A DNA stretch of 64,000 bases. It comes from Liopterus haemorrhoidalis. Its lineage: Eukaryota; Arthropoda; Insecta; Coleoptera; Dytiscidae. Made by a program: the position numbers and the translations under genes. The stretch covers positions 4,662,882-4,726,881 of the forward strand of contig OZ020611.1 of the NCBI GenBank assembly GCA_963971575.1. The letters run 5' to 3'. Of the stretch, positions 52,397-62,997 are shown piece by piece (the first letter of the stretch is position 1; each line of letters starts with the position of its first letter). The notes beneath the pieces were generated by a model. The model searched no databases, was not told the DNA's origin, and saw nothing but the letters and a program-made list of their open reading frames with translations.

Positions 52397-52580
52397 AAAA
52401 TGGACACAAGTCGTGCAGTAATAATTGCATGTTGTGTTTTACATAATATGACAATGTTATTTAAAGACGAAACTCCACCTTTTTGTAGAAGAAATTCAAA
52501 TAATTGGAGACGCTTCAGATGCAGTTCCGCTTGGACCAAACAGAAATTTACTAAACAATACTGCTGCAAGAACTGCGGTT
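52397..52580 (+). pseudogene. Harbinger transposase C-terminal end
   Basis: The plus-strand frame TSRAVIIACCVLHNMTMLFK is the C-terminal helix motif of HARBI1-like nucleases (VIxACxVLHN). It resumes about 46 bases after the fragment at 51260-51350 if the HINE-2 is removed. It continues to a stop at 52580. Confidence 0.8.
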
Positions 52581-53033
52581 AATAACACGTTTTTACTAGG
52601 TTATAAGAGAAAAATAATTTTGTTTTCTTTTTTGTAATTGTATCTATTTTTTATTGCATGCAATACATAAATAAAAAAATAATGTTTTAAATTATTTTCC
52701 TCATAAAATCATGTTACATCTTTTTCCTACATTAAAAAATGTTACGAAATAATATAGAAATTGATATTTTTATTGAAAAATAATACATGACAATAAATAA
52801 TTCCAAGAGCTACTAAGATTATAAGCCTGTTTGACGTTTAAGACAACTGTGAAGTTGGTATTTATACCAATATCTACCTAATAAAAACCCTAAACTGAAC
52901 ACAGCACTGAAATTACTTAACACGATGTTAAAACCTGCTATTTCTTTATAAAACGTAGTTAATTTTTAACAGCCTGTTATTTTAGCGTCGTGTTAGATAA
53001 CACAGGATTTAGCATTCCTTTATGAAACCGGGC

Positions 53034-54059
53034 ATAGCATAAGCGTTTTATTTTACTTTTCATTATCTTTTGTTTTTTTTTTTTAAAAAGAACCGGTGCC
53101 TCTAGAAGGAATAGCTCTTGTAAGTCATCAATTGTTTAATCCATCAGTGAGTGGCGCACAAAATACCATAAGTCAAATATAAAAACATTTATGGTTGCAT
53201 GGCATAGATATTAACAAATCACTTCTTCTTATAATAGTAAACATGTCCCAGACATCCAGCTTGCAACAGAATTTTAACTTCTTTCAGCAAAAAAATTCGT
53301 CCCGGACATTCACAAATCTGTTGTCTTCTTTAACTTACTATATAAAATCTGAAATGTGTGAAAGTTCACACTCTACATCCATTTCTCATATTAGGAATTT
53401 CGTCTTATATAACATTTTGTGATTAGTGCTAATATTCTAGTGTCTATTCATGAACTATGTGAGCAGAGTGTATATAGTTCGTACTTGACCTTCCGCAAGA
53501 GTTATTAGTCAGAGACAGTGTTAGAAATTGTAATAATAGGCCGGACAATAAGGTTAGTGGAATAAGGGTTTGTCTGACCTTAGTGTACAGAAAAAATACC
53601 ATTCCATTATGAGGTAGTTTTATCACAAGGTGAAATTAAGGCTGGAATGCAGAACAAAGTGTCTCACTATAGATAGTAACAATTTATTTAATAAATAGTT
53701 GCTGTTATATTATTTGTTAAAAAAGTTGCTAAAGTTGATTATTGTGAAATTAAAATCCATCGCAAAATTATTTTTAGTCAATCAAGAACAGTTATGGAAA
53801 AAAAATCGACTCAAAAATTGGCTAAATAATTAACAATAATGAAAGTAAATTTTGTTTAAGAATTAATAATAAATAAATAAGTATTGGACGAAAGCTATAC
53901 CTTTCGTCATATATTTAAAAAATGCTCTAAAATAAAAGACTTGACTACCAATCGACGATCGTTATAGTTCAGCAGTTTTTGACGAGAACGTCGTTTCCAA
54001 ACGAATCAATAGAACACAAAATGTATACTAATTTTAAAGTGGGACTCATTTTTTAAAGG
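53034..54059. other. Unassigned stretch
   Basis: 53345-53390 holds a HINE-1-type terminal hairpin relic (TGAAATGTGTGAAAGTTCAC). No gene supported. Confidence 0.35.
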
Positions 54060-54310
54060 TACACTGATAAGACAAGTAATGAGGATTTGCGAAGACAGAA
54101 TGGTTAGAAGAATATGGAAGAGAAGATTTAACAAACGTCGACCAATGAGAGGCCCTTGCAAGATATGGAACGATCAGCTAACCGAAGATCTAACAAGTAT
54201 TGGTATACAGAACATATGGGAAGACCTGAGAATTAACAGATTAAGATGTAGGACTTACGTGAGTGAGGCCAAAAGTCAACCCAACTGACAGTGGCCGATA
54301 AAGAAGAAGA
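54060..54310 (+). pseudogene. LINE (RTE-like) C-terminal end
   Basis: The plus-strand frame RICEDRMVRRIWKRRFNKRR, then WNDQLTEDLTSIGIQNIWED and TYVSEAKSQPN-stop at 54288. It is followed by GACAGTGGCCGATAAAGAAG, the 3' end of the element. It is the tail-to-tail partner of 54370-54860. Confidence 0.7.
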
Positions 54311-54369
54311 ATTTAAAAGCGATTCCAAAAAATGTTTACAAAATAATTCCAGAAAAAAAAATTGCTGGT

Positions 54370-54860
54370 AGCGCCGTTATCAGTGGATTCTTCTTCTTTT
54401 GCCACTGTCAGTTTAGTTGATATTTGACCTTGCTCATATCTATCCTGCATAGCAATGCTTGTTAGATCTTCATTTAATTGATCTCTTGCGAGGTGTTTCC
54501 GCTGATCGACCGGTGTTTTTTTTTTTTTTCTTGCCATATTTTTTACCGTTTTGTCCTCCTGCATCCTCATCAAGTGTCCTATCCACCGTAATCGTCTACC
54601 CCTCAGTTCTTATGTGTTACCTCGACCTTGAGTACAGTTAATAATTTTCGAATATCTTTTTTCTTGCGGATTTTAGATTTACCATTAACTGGAATGGTGT
54701 CAAAGATTCGGCGTGATATATTATTTTCGAAAATTATTACTTGTGAAAACTGTTTTTGTGTAGTTCATTGTGAGGCCTACTGCTTGGCTTTCATAATTAA
54801 TTTGGTATATCATTCTCTCGATTTGTTCTGGATCTTCTGAAGAAAGTAGAACGTCATGGT
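54370..54860 (-). pseudogene. LINE (RTE-like) 3' portion, inverted copy
   Basis: On the minus strand: EQIERMIYQINYESQAVGLT with MNYTKTVF (palm/thumb region), a gap with frameshifts, then GRRLRWIGHLMRMQEDKTVK and HLARDQLNEDLTSIAMQDRY. It ends in CTGACAGTGGCAAAAGAAGA. It shares the DQLxEDLTSI and CTGACAGTGG signatures with the plus-strand copy next to it. Confidence 0.7.
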
Positions 54861-55615
54861 TAAATATTCTCCTTTAACTTTTATATCCATTTGTGAGCAG
54901 TCAAGCTTTCGGAAGACGTATCTGAGATGTAGGTGAGGGCTAATACACCATGTATTTTAAACCTTTCTAAAGTATTTATTACTAAATTTTTGCATTTTAT
55001 TTATGTTTAGTTCTAAATTACTCCATGTCAATGCTCCATAACGAATAACACTCCTGACGACTTGATTTCCCAATATTATTCAGAATATCGTTACATATTG
55101 ATAATAATTTATAATTGCCTTACATTGTATCCATATACACATGCATGTATTGAATTTTCATGAAACAAAAAAAAAATAACAGTTTGACAAATGAATGTAG
55201 AAAGTAATTAGATAAAAGTGACGGTCTGAACAATGGTAAGTCAACGAACCGTCCGCTGCAATAAACCCGAAGATAGATTTCCCGGGTAAATGCATTGCAC
55301 GATGCACGTACACAGCGATGCTCCATTACTACCTGTCAACATCAATGATTACTTTCAAATTAAATCTGGTGCCGACAATGCCCTCTGCTGCATTCATTAC
55401 CCGTCTCGCCCCCCAAACCAGCATCCAGGTAGCGAGGGGCGCCACACTTTGTTTACTGATACACAATTATTTGCAACAAGATCTGCTTAGAATTTAATCA
55501 GTCTAATGTTATTAGAATAATTGTTTACTAAATTTCTACAGAAAGTACAAGCGATAGATACAAATTTGATTAAAAGTACAGACACAAATAACAATATATA
55601 ACGTAACGTGTGATT
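54861..55615. other. Unassigned stretch
   Basis: The ORF at 55290-55490 is unrecognised; GC-richer around 55370-55445. Confidence 0.3.
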
Positions 55616-55800
55616 CGAATCTGGCCAGGCTGATTGACGTAGCGTAGTGGTAACACACTGTTTGTCTGTCTGTCTGTCAGTACGATATAAATTATGACCA
55701 ACCGTCATGAAATTTGGCATGCATATACATTTCTTTGACCCACATGCAAGAAAAATACTGTGACTGCTAAATTAAGATATAAAACGCAAAAAAATATAAA
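55616..55800 (+). mobile_element. Chimeric tRNA-like/HINE-1 scrap
   Basis: GATTCGAATCTGGCC (B-box-like) is followed by GACGTAGCGTAGTGGTAACAC (A-box-like), then (GTCT)n at 55663-55678. Next comes the HINE-1 motif GAAATTTGGCATGCATATAC and a TTTGACCCACATGCAAGAAA block. The A box precedes the microsatellite directly, an order not seen in the other copies. Confidence 0.5.
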
Positions 55801-56751
55801 AAAAATATTTCCTTACATTTTTAAATATTAAAACAAATTTTGCATTGATTTTTAAAATAATTAATATGATTCTCATTATGATAAAAGTAAATTTTAAAAT
55901 AATTAAAACTTATATATATATATATAAATGTATATAAGATACAACAACGGCAAAATTAACTAATATAATTAAAACTTTTAATAATTTTAAAATGTTAATT
56001 TTTTTGGACCGATCCTCCCCACCTACCCTATTAATCTACTTTATTATTTAATTAAATTTAAAGATATTTACCCACAAAACAAGCTTAATTATATTCATTA
56101 TGGTAAAAACTGTATATATTTTACTAAAAAATTTATATAAATTTTCTCACAAAACATGCATACAAATATAGATATTTTTTTTACACTCTGTGACTCCACC
56201 CATATTTTTTAAAATAACATTAATTTGTCATTACATGGTGTGTACAGGCAATTACCGGACTGGTAAAATTTTCTGGCCCTGGAAAAATGGAATAAGTCTG
56301 CCCCATGGTGTCAAAAACCGACCTTATTGGATCAAGAGCCAGTTTTGTTGAATACGTCCTATTAGGACTTCAGTCATACTATTAGGACTTCGGTCCTATT
56401 AGGATCACAGCCCAATGGCATATTGCCCGGTGTCCTGGTCGGCCGGTTCGTTATTGTCTACAAGTTTCTGACAAACCTGCTTTGAGAAAGAGTTCCATAT
56501 TTCTTGAAATCGAACAAATGACAAGAACTTGTTGCATCTGCTATATTGTTTATGAACAATCATTTTTAGTTCCCAAAAATGATATCATTCATTATATAAG
56601 GTATATTGTCCGAAAGAGTCACGTTTAAAATTACAAGATAGAATTGTTGTAGGGGTTCTAGGCAAACCACTAACTGATGTGGAATTTTTAGCACGCCACA
56701 CAGAGCTTAATGTAATTTCGTGGACTCGACGGACGTTTGACTACAATGTCT
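55801..56751. other. AT-rich low-complexity stretch
   Basis: It includes (TA)n at 55914-55925 and, at 56356-56405, three short repeats of CCTATTAGGACTTC-like words. No gene seen. Confidence 0.35.
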
Positions 56752-56864
56752 TATGTGATTATTCAATAAACAAATATTACTAACCTTGGTTCTCGTGGAT
56801 AGCTGTCTTCTGGGTACCCAGATGCTGAGGAAATTCTGGATGACGCCAACAGAACATTTACAAT
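56752..56864. repeat. 113-bp perfect direct repeat, first copy
   Basis: From TATGTGATTATTCAATAAAC to GCCAACAGAACATTTACAAT, identical base for base to 57420-57532 as far as I can read. The copies are 668 bp apart, start to start. Confidence 0.9.
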
Positions 56865-57419
56865 TGAAGAGCACACACAGACACTTGATATGTGATAAAA
56901 TCACTAGATATATTTATATTTAAATATTGAGAGAGTTTATATGAATAGAGGTTTAGTACAACCGACTAACATGATAAGCACGTAATATGAAGTGAAAGAA
57001 TACGTCTTAATACAACGACGAATCAGTTATAAAAAAAAAACTGCAACGTGTCTAAACATAAGACAAATCAAAGTAACAAAGAGGGCTACTATACCGTGTT
57101 GATAGCTACAAATCGTGATAGTAAATTACGACGCCTGCAAGTTTAACTAGAACGAAAACAATTAATCTAAATAAATATATATATATAGACGAAATATATT
57201 TATAAATAAACTTTTTTTTATTTTTTTTAAAAAATAAGTCAAAAATTCAAAAAGAGACAATTGTAATAGGAAAAAAATAGTAAAATGCAAAAAAATAATT
57301 TGGAACAGTTCGAAATTTCCTTATCAAGTTCAAAATTATTGTTACTTAGTCTCATAAATTTACCATTCAGTGGCATATTTTTAAAACTTTTGTTCTACTA
57401 TACTCTACCGTAATACGTA
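56865..57419. other. 555-bp segment between perfect direct repeats
   Basis: AT-rich, without recognisable coding sequence or inverted ends. It could be an element with a very long target duplication, two short LTR-like repeats of a decayed element, or a segmental duplication. Confidence 0.4.
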
Positions 57420-57532
57420 TATGTGATTATTCAATAAACAAATATTACTAACCTTGGTTCTCGTGGATAGCTGTCTTCTGGGTACCCAGATGCTGAGGAA
57501 ATTCTGGATGACGCCAACAGAACATTTACAAT
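57420..57532. repeat. 113-bp perfect direct repeat, second copy
   Basis: Identical to 56752-56864. Confidence 0.9.
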
Positions 57533-58102
57533 GTTCTGTTACAAAAGACTTAATGAGTTCTATTTGATTAGGTACGCGAATAACAAACGGGCATTTCTGA
57601 ATTATTTAAGGCACTTTCTGTCAACTATCTGGTGATCTATTCGATTTGTTGTAAGCTAATTTTATATATTTATTTGTTCTTAAACTCATTCATTTTTTTC
57701 AAATTCTTTTTATTTTAAATAATTTTCTTACTTAATTCTAAACTGCATTTTTACTTGACTTTGTGAGTAATCCGTCATATTTAAAATCAAAGTGTTCAAC
57801 AACCTGATGCCGACTACAAGATACTTAATCGATCGGTTGGTCATTTAATTCACCTACATATCATTTAATTCACCTATTATAATGTTGTACACTGAATAAG
57901 ACTCATGCCTAACAGCTCAATTCCTTTTGAGTTATAGTTCCTACATCTAGTCTTTGGATTTTATTATAAAATTGACTGTAGGCACCAGCTTCCAGTTTAA
58001 TATCCCCCTCCGTCAGGAAAGAAGGCTAACAATAACGTGGTGATGCCACATTTGAGGCTGGATTCGACGTTATATCATTATAGTCATAAAAATTAAATCA
58101 CT
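57533..58102. other. Unassigned stretch
   Basis: No gene seen. Confidence 0.3.
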
Positions 58103-58105
58103 AAG

Positions 58106-58161
<56 letters not shown>
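58103..58161. repeat. (TA)n microsatellite
   Basis: About 28 TA units without interruption. Confidence 0.95.
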
Positions 58162-58164
<3 letters not shown>

Positions 58165-58165
<1 letters not shown>

Positions 58166-58400
58166 GTCATAGTTGGCCAAGCTCCGTGGTAAGATGGGCG
58201 TCTACAGAGCAAACAGACACAGGTTCAAATCTCCTCAACTTCTTCATATTTTTATCTTCCAATATTGTGTAGTCAGCTCTGGGATCGATTCAGCCTCAAG
58301 TATTTATTACTTAAAATCAGTACTTGTTTATACAAGGATAATAGAAGCAGCCGAAACGTCACACTAACCACGTGGCTTTCATATCTATGACCGGCCGAGT
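58165..58400 (+). mobile_element. Probable tRNA-headed SINE
   Basis: An A-box-like CTCCGTGGTAAGATGGGCG and a B-box-like CAGGTTCAAATCTCC 28 bp apart, followed by a non-tRNA body. No tail or target duplication could be fixed. The adjoining (TA)n may be the tail of an inverted element or an unrelated microsatellite. Confidence 0.45.
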
Positions 58401-58465
58401 ACAAACGGAGAACTTATTTGATTGGCCCCTTATACGCCTATTTAGGCGTTAGGAACCTTTTATTT

Positions 58466-59308
58466 AGGGTTTTGTAGGTATGACCAAAAAACCCTTATAC
58501 CATCATTTTGTCGTCTGTCTGTCTGTATGCTTGTCTATCTGTCTGTCTGTCTGTCTGTCTGTTCAATAAAATTTGTAGCCAAACAGCTTAATCTAGAGAT
58601 TTGAAATTTGACATGGTTATACAACGTTTTGACCCGCACATAAAAAAATAAAAATACATAGAAATATACTAAAACCTCTAAAAACATCCGTCGAAAAATA
58701 TAAACAAATATGAATTCATCGAAAAAAAAATTTTTTTTTTAAATCTGACTAGGGTATCAAAAGCCCTTCATACGTGGATTAACGATCAAATTTTTATTTT
58801 TTCAAAATAAATTATTTTGATGCAATTTTTGCCAAAATTGTGCGAAAAAAAAATTTGTCTCACACTCTGAAGCCCAGCTGTTTTAAACTAAAAATCTGAA
58901 AAAAATTCTAAGTAATGTACATTGGTGTGAACCGGAATAGTACAACAGGAATTTTAGATCAGATTATGTTTTCGGAAAATAACGCATTATTTGTGTTTTT
59001 TGGTTGACTATGTGCAAAAGTTATAGTTATGTAACACACTATACTAGAAGGCGTATCCTGGTCTAATGGTTAGCTTGCTCGCTTGCTACGCAGCAAACTA
59101 GGGTTCACTCCCGGGCAGAGGAGACAATTTTATTTTATTTTTTCCATTTTTATTTTGTTTAAATTATTTTGTCAAAATTCTAGTTATATTTTGGCAAATG
59201 TTGCATTTAATTTTTAAAAGCGTAAATTTAATAACCAGTTGGAATTGTTGGAATAATAGCATTAGGTATTCAAATTCAAATTAACAAAATATTTTAACAT
59301 AAAATTTG
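58466..59308 (+). mobile_element. HINE-1 copy E, 3'-truncated
   Basis: It has the 5' motif AGGGTTTTGTAGGTATGACC, a (GTCT)n tract with variants (58514-58562), block 1, a tRNA-like module of another type (59040-59127) and the start of block 2. It stops at ACATAAAATTTGT, where mariner sequence begins. The 3' subterminal repeat and hairpin are missing. Confidence 0.87.
59040..59127 (+). other. tRNA-like module of HINE-1 copy E (best preserved)
   Basis: A box TGGTCTAATGGTTAGC (59059-59074) and B box GGGTTCACTCCCGGGC (59101-59116), both close to true tRNA consensus. The segment between carries TTGCT/AGCAA complementary words. It is clearly tRNA-like yet lies inside an otherwise ordinary HINE-1 copy. 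Confidence 0.8.
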
Positions 59309-60205
59309 TGTAATAATGACTGTATCCGTGATTTGGTGAATAGTAATCCACGGATTTCGACTGAAGAGATTGCTGAGAAGTTCAATGTTGACAAATCGGC
59401 AACATATCGCCATTTAAAAAAACTTGGCTATACTTCGAAAATCGATATATGACTTCCGCACATTTTGACAGAACGGAACAAACTGAAACGTGTTTCCACT
59501 GCCGTTTCTCTCCTTGCCCGTCAACAAAATGAACCTTTCTTGGATCGAATAATAACTGGAGATGAAAAATGGATTATGTATTACAACATAAAAAAAAAGA
59601 AGCTGGAAGCATGGGAGTGAATGAGCAGAATCTTTGGCAAAAGCTAAATTGCATCCAATGAAAGTGTTGTTATGTGTCTGGTGGGATTGCAGAGGAATAC
59701 TTTATTTCGAGCTTCTTCCACGTGGCAAAACAATAACTGCGGAGAAGTACTGTGAGCAACTCACCCAACTCAATGTGGAAATCCAAGCAAAACGTCCAAG
59801 TTTGGTTAATCGAAAAGGGATCATCTTTCTCCTCGAGAACGCTAGACCACATGTCGCTCAACAGACACTGCATAAACTTAGGGAGTTAAAATGGGAAATC
59901 CTCCAGCACCCGCTGTATTTCCCTGACCTTGCCCCTTCAGATTTTCATCTGTTTCGTTCTCTTCAAAATAATTTGAATGGCAAAAAAATGTTTCTGTGGG
60001 AGAAGTCAAAAACTACCTACGACTTTCTTTGAAGATAAATCACCCAGTTTCTACAAAGAAGGAATTCAAAAACTTGCAAAACTTTGGGAGACAGTTACAG
60101 AAAATGATGGGGAGTACATTATTGATTAGTAAAAATGTTTTTCCACGAAAATGTGTTTTATTTAATTTTATTTCAAATCGGGTACGAATTTTTGTAATCA
60201 CCTGA
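59309..60205 (+). pseudogene. mariner, 5' end missing; transposase with mutated catalytic Asp
   Basis: The plus strand gives RISTEEIAEKFNVDKSATYR (second helix-turn-helix), HILTERNKLKRV, first Asp in ITGDEKWIMYYN. After frameshifts follows the frame 59634-60032 with LLCVWWDCRGILYFELLPRG, FLLENARPHVAQQT (where the second Asp is Glu) and FPDLAPSDFHLF with the third Asp. The right end ATCACCTGATA before TA (60204-60205) is the terminal repeat. The left end is missing at the junction with HINE-1 copy E, so one deletion probably removed both ends. Confidence 0.88.
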
Positions 60206-60787
60206 TAGAATTATACCTATCAATCTATTATCGCTGTATCACTCGTTAAGATGCACCCAGTTGCGTATGTTCATCTGTCCGTATCCAAAGTTTGGTCACG
60301 TTAGTCCGCGAACTGTCTCTCACGTGAAATTACACAGCCATTACTTCCCAATACGAACATTCTTCTTTCAGAAAGCGATTTACCAAGTCATTTCTTTTAA
60401 TCGGTTTATATATAGTCGACGAGGTATTGGTTGCTTTCAGCTGTTCACTTCGCTTATTCGCCGTCCTTACTAGTGCTGCCGCTTGCCGCTTGCCGGTTGC
60501 CGGTGCCGCTTGTCTTTGCCGGCTGTCCATTGTTCACTTGTTTTATTTCGCTGTCCCGAACTTTTAAAGGGTATTTATCAAAGTATTTATTAAAAATGTC
60601 TTTTTGCTTTTAGCTATATTGACATTTCATTTAATTTTTAGTTTCTTTTCTTTATAATTTGTTGGGAAATTTAAGAGAACTTTAAACCAATTCAAGCTTT
60701 TTGAAATTGATACTATACAACAAGACAAAAGACGTTGATTACGAGCTGGTTTCAAAAAGTTCTGAGACTATGCCTATATAAAAATCA
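60206..60787. other. Unassigned segment with promoter-like core and orphan mariner end
   Basis: TTTATATATAGTCGAC at 60405-60420 lies about 25 bp before GCTTTCAGCTG, a TATA plus initiator-like layout, followed by a GC-rich (GCTTGCCG)n patch at 60480-60530. GGTTTCAAAAAGTTCTGAGA at 60745 resembles a mariner terminal repeat. No coding frame follows. Confidence 0.35.
60405..60440 (+). promoter_or_regulatory. Possible TATA/initiator core promoter
   Basis: TATATATAG with TTTCAGCTGTT about 25-30 bp downstream, the usual TATA-to-initiator distance in arthropods. Without a gene this may be part of a decayed retroelement LTR. Confidence 0.3.
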
Positions 60788-61055
60788 AAAAATTGATATG
60801 AAGTGTGAATTTTCACACATTTCAGGATTTTGCAGGTTATTAGTAAGTGAATGATGATTATTTGGGATGCCAAAACAAATTTTATGTTAAAATATTTTTA
60901 GTGTTAATTTTTATTCGAATGCCTAATACCATTATGTAGGTTTCTAAATATGTGCAGTATTTTTTTTTATATAGCAAGGTTCAATAAGATTTTGAAAATT
61001 GCGCTTATGGCTTCCATTGGTGGTTTTAGTCATAAGCTCCGCCCTTCTGATTTCG
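60788..61055 (-). mobile_element. HINE-1 copy G, 3' end only
   Basis: On the minus strand it covers block 2 from GAAATCAGAAGGGCGGAGCT to the terminal hairpin GTGTGAAAATTCACAC at 60804-60819. The remainder, including the module, is missing. Confidence 0.8.
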
Positions 61056-61159
61056 TGTATTTATAGGAATATAAATAGCAGTATAGCAGTAATATATTTA
61101 GGCACTAATATGATACAGACATTATAACACATGACTATACATATATTTTATATATTTTA

Positions 61160-61812
61160 TTACCGACCGTCAACATATATAAGGGCATATATATGTGATC
61201 ATACCGATTTTGACATTTCGAGATTTCGATGGATCTCCACGAATTGAGGTCCCTACATAACGTTTTCACTATTTTTAGAATGATGTCTGTCGGTCTGTCT
61301 GTCCGTCCGTCTGTCTGTCTGCCTGTCTGTCTGTCTGTCTGTCTGTCTATCTGTCTGTCTGTCTGTCCGTATGTCCGTCTGTCCGTCTGTATGTGTACAC
61401 GTGCAGAGCAAATTCGGCTAAAAGGATTTTTATGAAACTGCATATGTAAGCTTTTGACATCATTGACACGAGTTGATCAACTTTTGGTAAAAATCGGTTG
61501 ACTAAAAATGGGAGTTTAGTCGTGTCGATTTTAAGATTTTTGTGAACATTACACAACACAAAAATATTTCGAAAACATTTATTGAACAAAAGTTGCTATG
61601 AAAGCAATAACTAATAACTTTTATTTGAGACATTTTTTCCAAGTCTCAATTTTTTCATATTTATATGTAACGTTTCCATGGTCATGATAAATAATATCTC
61701 TGTTAGAAAATATTAGGTCAAGTTATTTCTACTCTGCTGCTAGAATGTAATTTATATAAGTACTTTATGAGGGCGGTCGGTCCTGTGGTGGCCACAGCTG
61801 ATTTTTTTTTTT
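61160..61812 (+). mobile_element. HINE-2 copy c
   Basis: It starts TTACCGACCGTCAACATATA, has the GATTTCGATGGATCTCCACG block, a (GTCT/GTCC)n tract (61286-61392), then the GTACACGTGCAGAGCAAATT body and ends GGGCGGTCGGTCCTGTGGTG and GCCACAGCTGATT. The ends show the ACCGACCGCC/GGCGGTCGGT inverted pair and a 3' hairpin CTGTGG-TGG-CCACAG. Confidence 0.85.
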
Positions 61813-61861
61813 ACTTGTATCCATGGTATTATATATAAGTTACTTGGTTGTCCAAGAGTAT

Positions 61862-62616
61862 TAAATTTCAACAATTTCCATTGATTATTAAATTTACGAT
61901 TTTAAAAATTAAATGCAATATTTGCCCAAATATAACTAGAATTTTGAAAAAATAATTTAAACAAAATAAAAATGCAAAAAAACAGAAAAAATGAAATTGG
62001 CTCAAAGCCGGATTGAACTCGAGTTTGCAAATTAGAACGCCAGTATTCAAAGCATTACACCATCGAAGCGCTCTGTTTACTGTGCTACATAATATAATTA
62101 AATATTTTACATGGTCAAGCAAAAAACAAAAAATGCGTTATTTTCCGAAAATATAATCTGATTCAAAATTCCTGTTGTACTATTCCGGTTCACGCAAATG
62201 TACATTACGTAGATTTTTTTCAGATTTTTAGTTTAAACCATCTGGGCTACAGGGTGTGGGACAAAATTTTTTTAGCACAATTTTGGCAAAAATCGCGTCA
62301 AAATAATTGATTTTGCAAAAATTAAATTTTGATCGTTAATCTATGTACTAAGGGCTTTCACTTGATACCCTACTCAGAATTATAAAAAAAATTTTTTTTT
62401 CGGTGAGCACATATTTGTTTATATTTTTAGGGGGATATGTTTTTTAGATCTTTTGGTATTTTTCCTATGTGTGGGTCAACGAGTTGTATAAGCATGCCAA
62501 AATTCAATTCTCTAGGTATAGCCGTTTAGCTACAATTTTTACCGAACAGACAGACAGACAGACGACAAAATGACGGTATAAGGGTTTTTTGGTCATACCT
62601 ACAAAACCCTAAAAAA
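61862..62616 (-). mobile_element. HINE-1 copy F, 3'-truncated
   Basis: Minus-strand copy from the 5' motif at 62616 through a short (GTCT)n (62548-62563), block 1, module 62000-62085, to part of block 2 at 61862. The 3' third is missing. Confidence 0.85.
62000..62085 (-). other. tRNA-like module of HINE-1 copy F
   Basis: Minus-strand A box CGATGGTGTAATGCT and B box CGAGTTCAATCCGGC, with TAATTTGCAAACT between them. The segment around the A box is unlike that of any other copy. Confidence 0.68.
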
Positions 62617-62822
62617 CGCTGGGATATTTGTCAAATTATTTAAATTTTGTTAAATAAAAATAATTGGAAGCTCTTAGTTTTAAAATAACCAATAAAAGTG
62701 ATTATCAAAAAAGCTGTTGATTTTGATGTGATAAATATACCTAGACATTATGTTGACTTCTTACACCTATTAAATACCTACAAAACCCGGAAATATGTGA
62801 AAATTCACACTTCACTTCAATT
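62617..62822 (+). mobile_element. HINE-1 type II, 3' end only
   Basis: It matches the last 200 bp of 37490-38822 (GTTGATTTTGATGTGATAAA), ending ATACCTACAAAACCCGGAAA and GTGAAAATTCACACTTCACT. It abuts copy F on the left and HINE-2 on the right without spacer. Confidence 0.7.
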
Positions 62823-62946
62823 TTTACCGACCGCCAACATATATAAGGGAGGTATTGTGATCATACCGATTTTGACGTTTCGAGATTTCGATGGATCTTT
62901 ACGAATTGTAGTCCCTACATAACGTCTGTCGGTCTATCAGTCCGTC

Positions 62947-62997
<51 letters not shown>

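Larger units (their letters stand above)
50748..53033 (+). mobile_element. PIF/Harbinger element with nested insertions, 2.29 kb
   Basis: The ends GGCCGGTTTCATGCTAAATG (left) and the complement of GGAATGCTAAAT-like sequence through AAACCGGGC (right) share the GCCGGTTTCAT start and GCTAAAT words. The target duplication is unclear (TAT/ATA). It contains dispersed pieces of a plus-strand Harbinger nuclease, interrupted by a HINE-2, which is itself interrupted by a TA-flanked MITE. Confidence 0.72.

Noticed and set aside
5733..62085. Functional tRNA genes at the HINE-1 modules
   Set aside because: A and B boxes are present, but acceptor and anticodon stems do not form clean cloverleaves, so they are called tRNA-like modules only.
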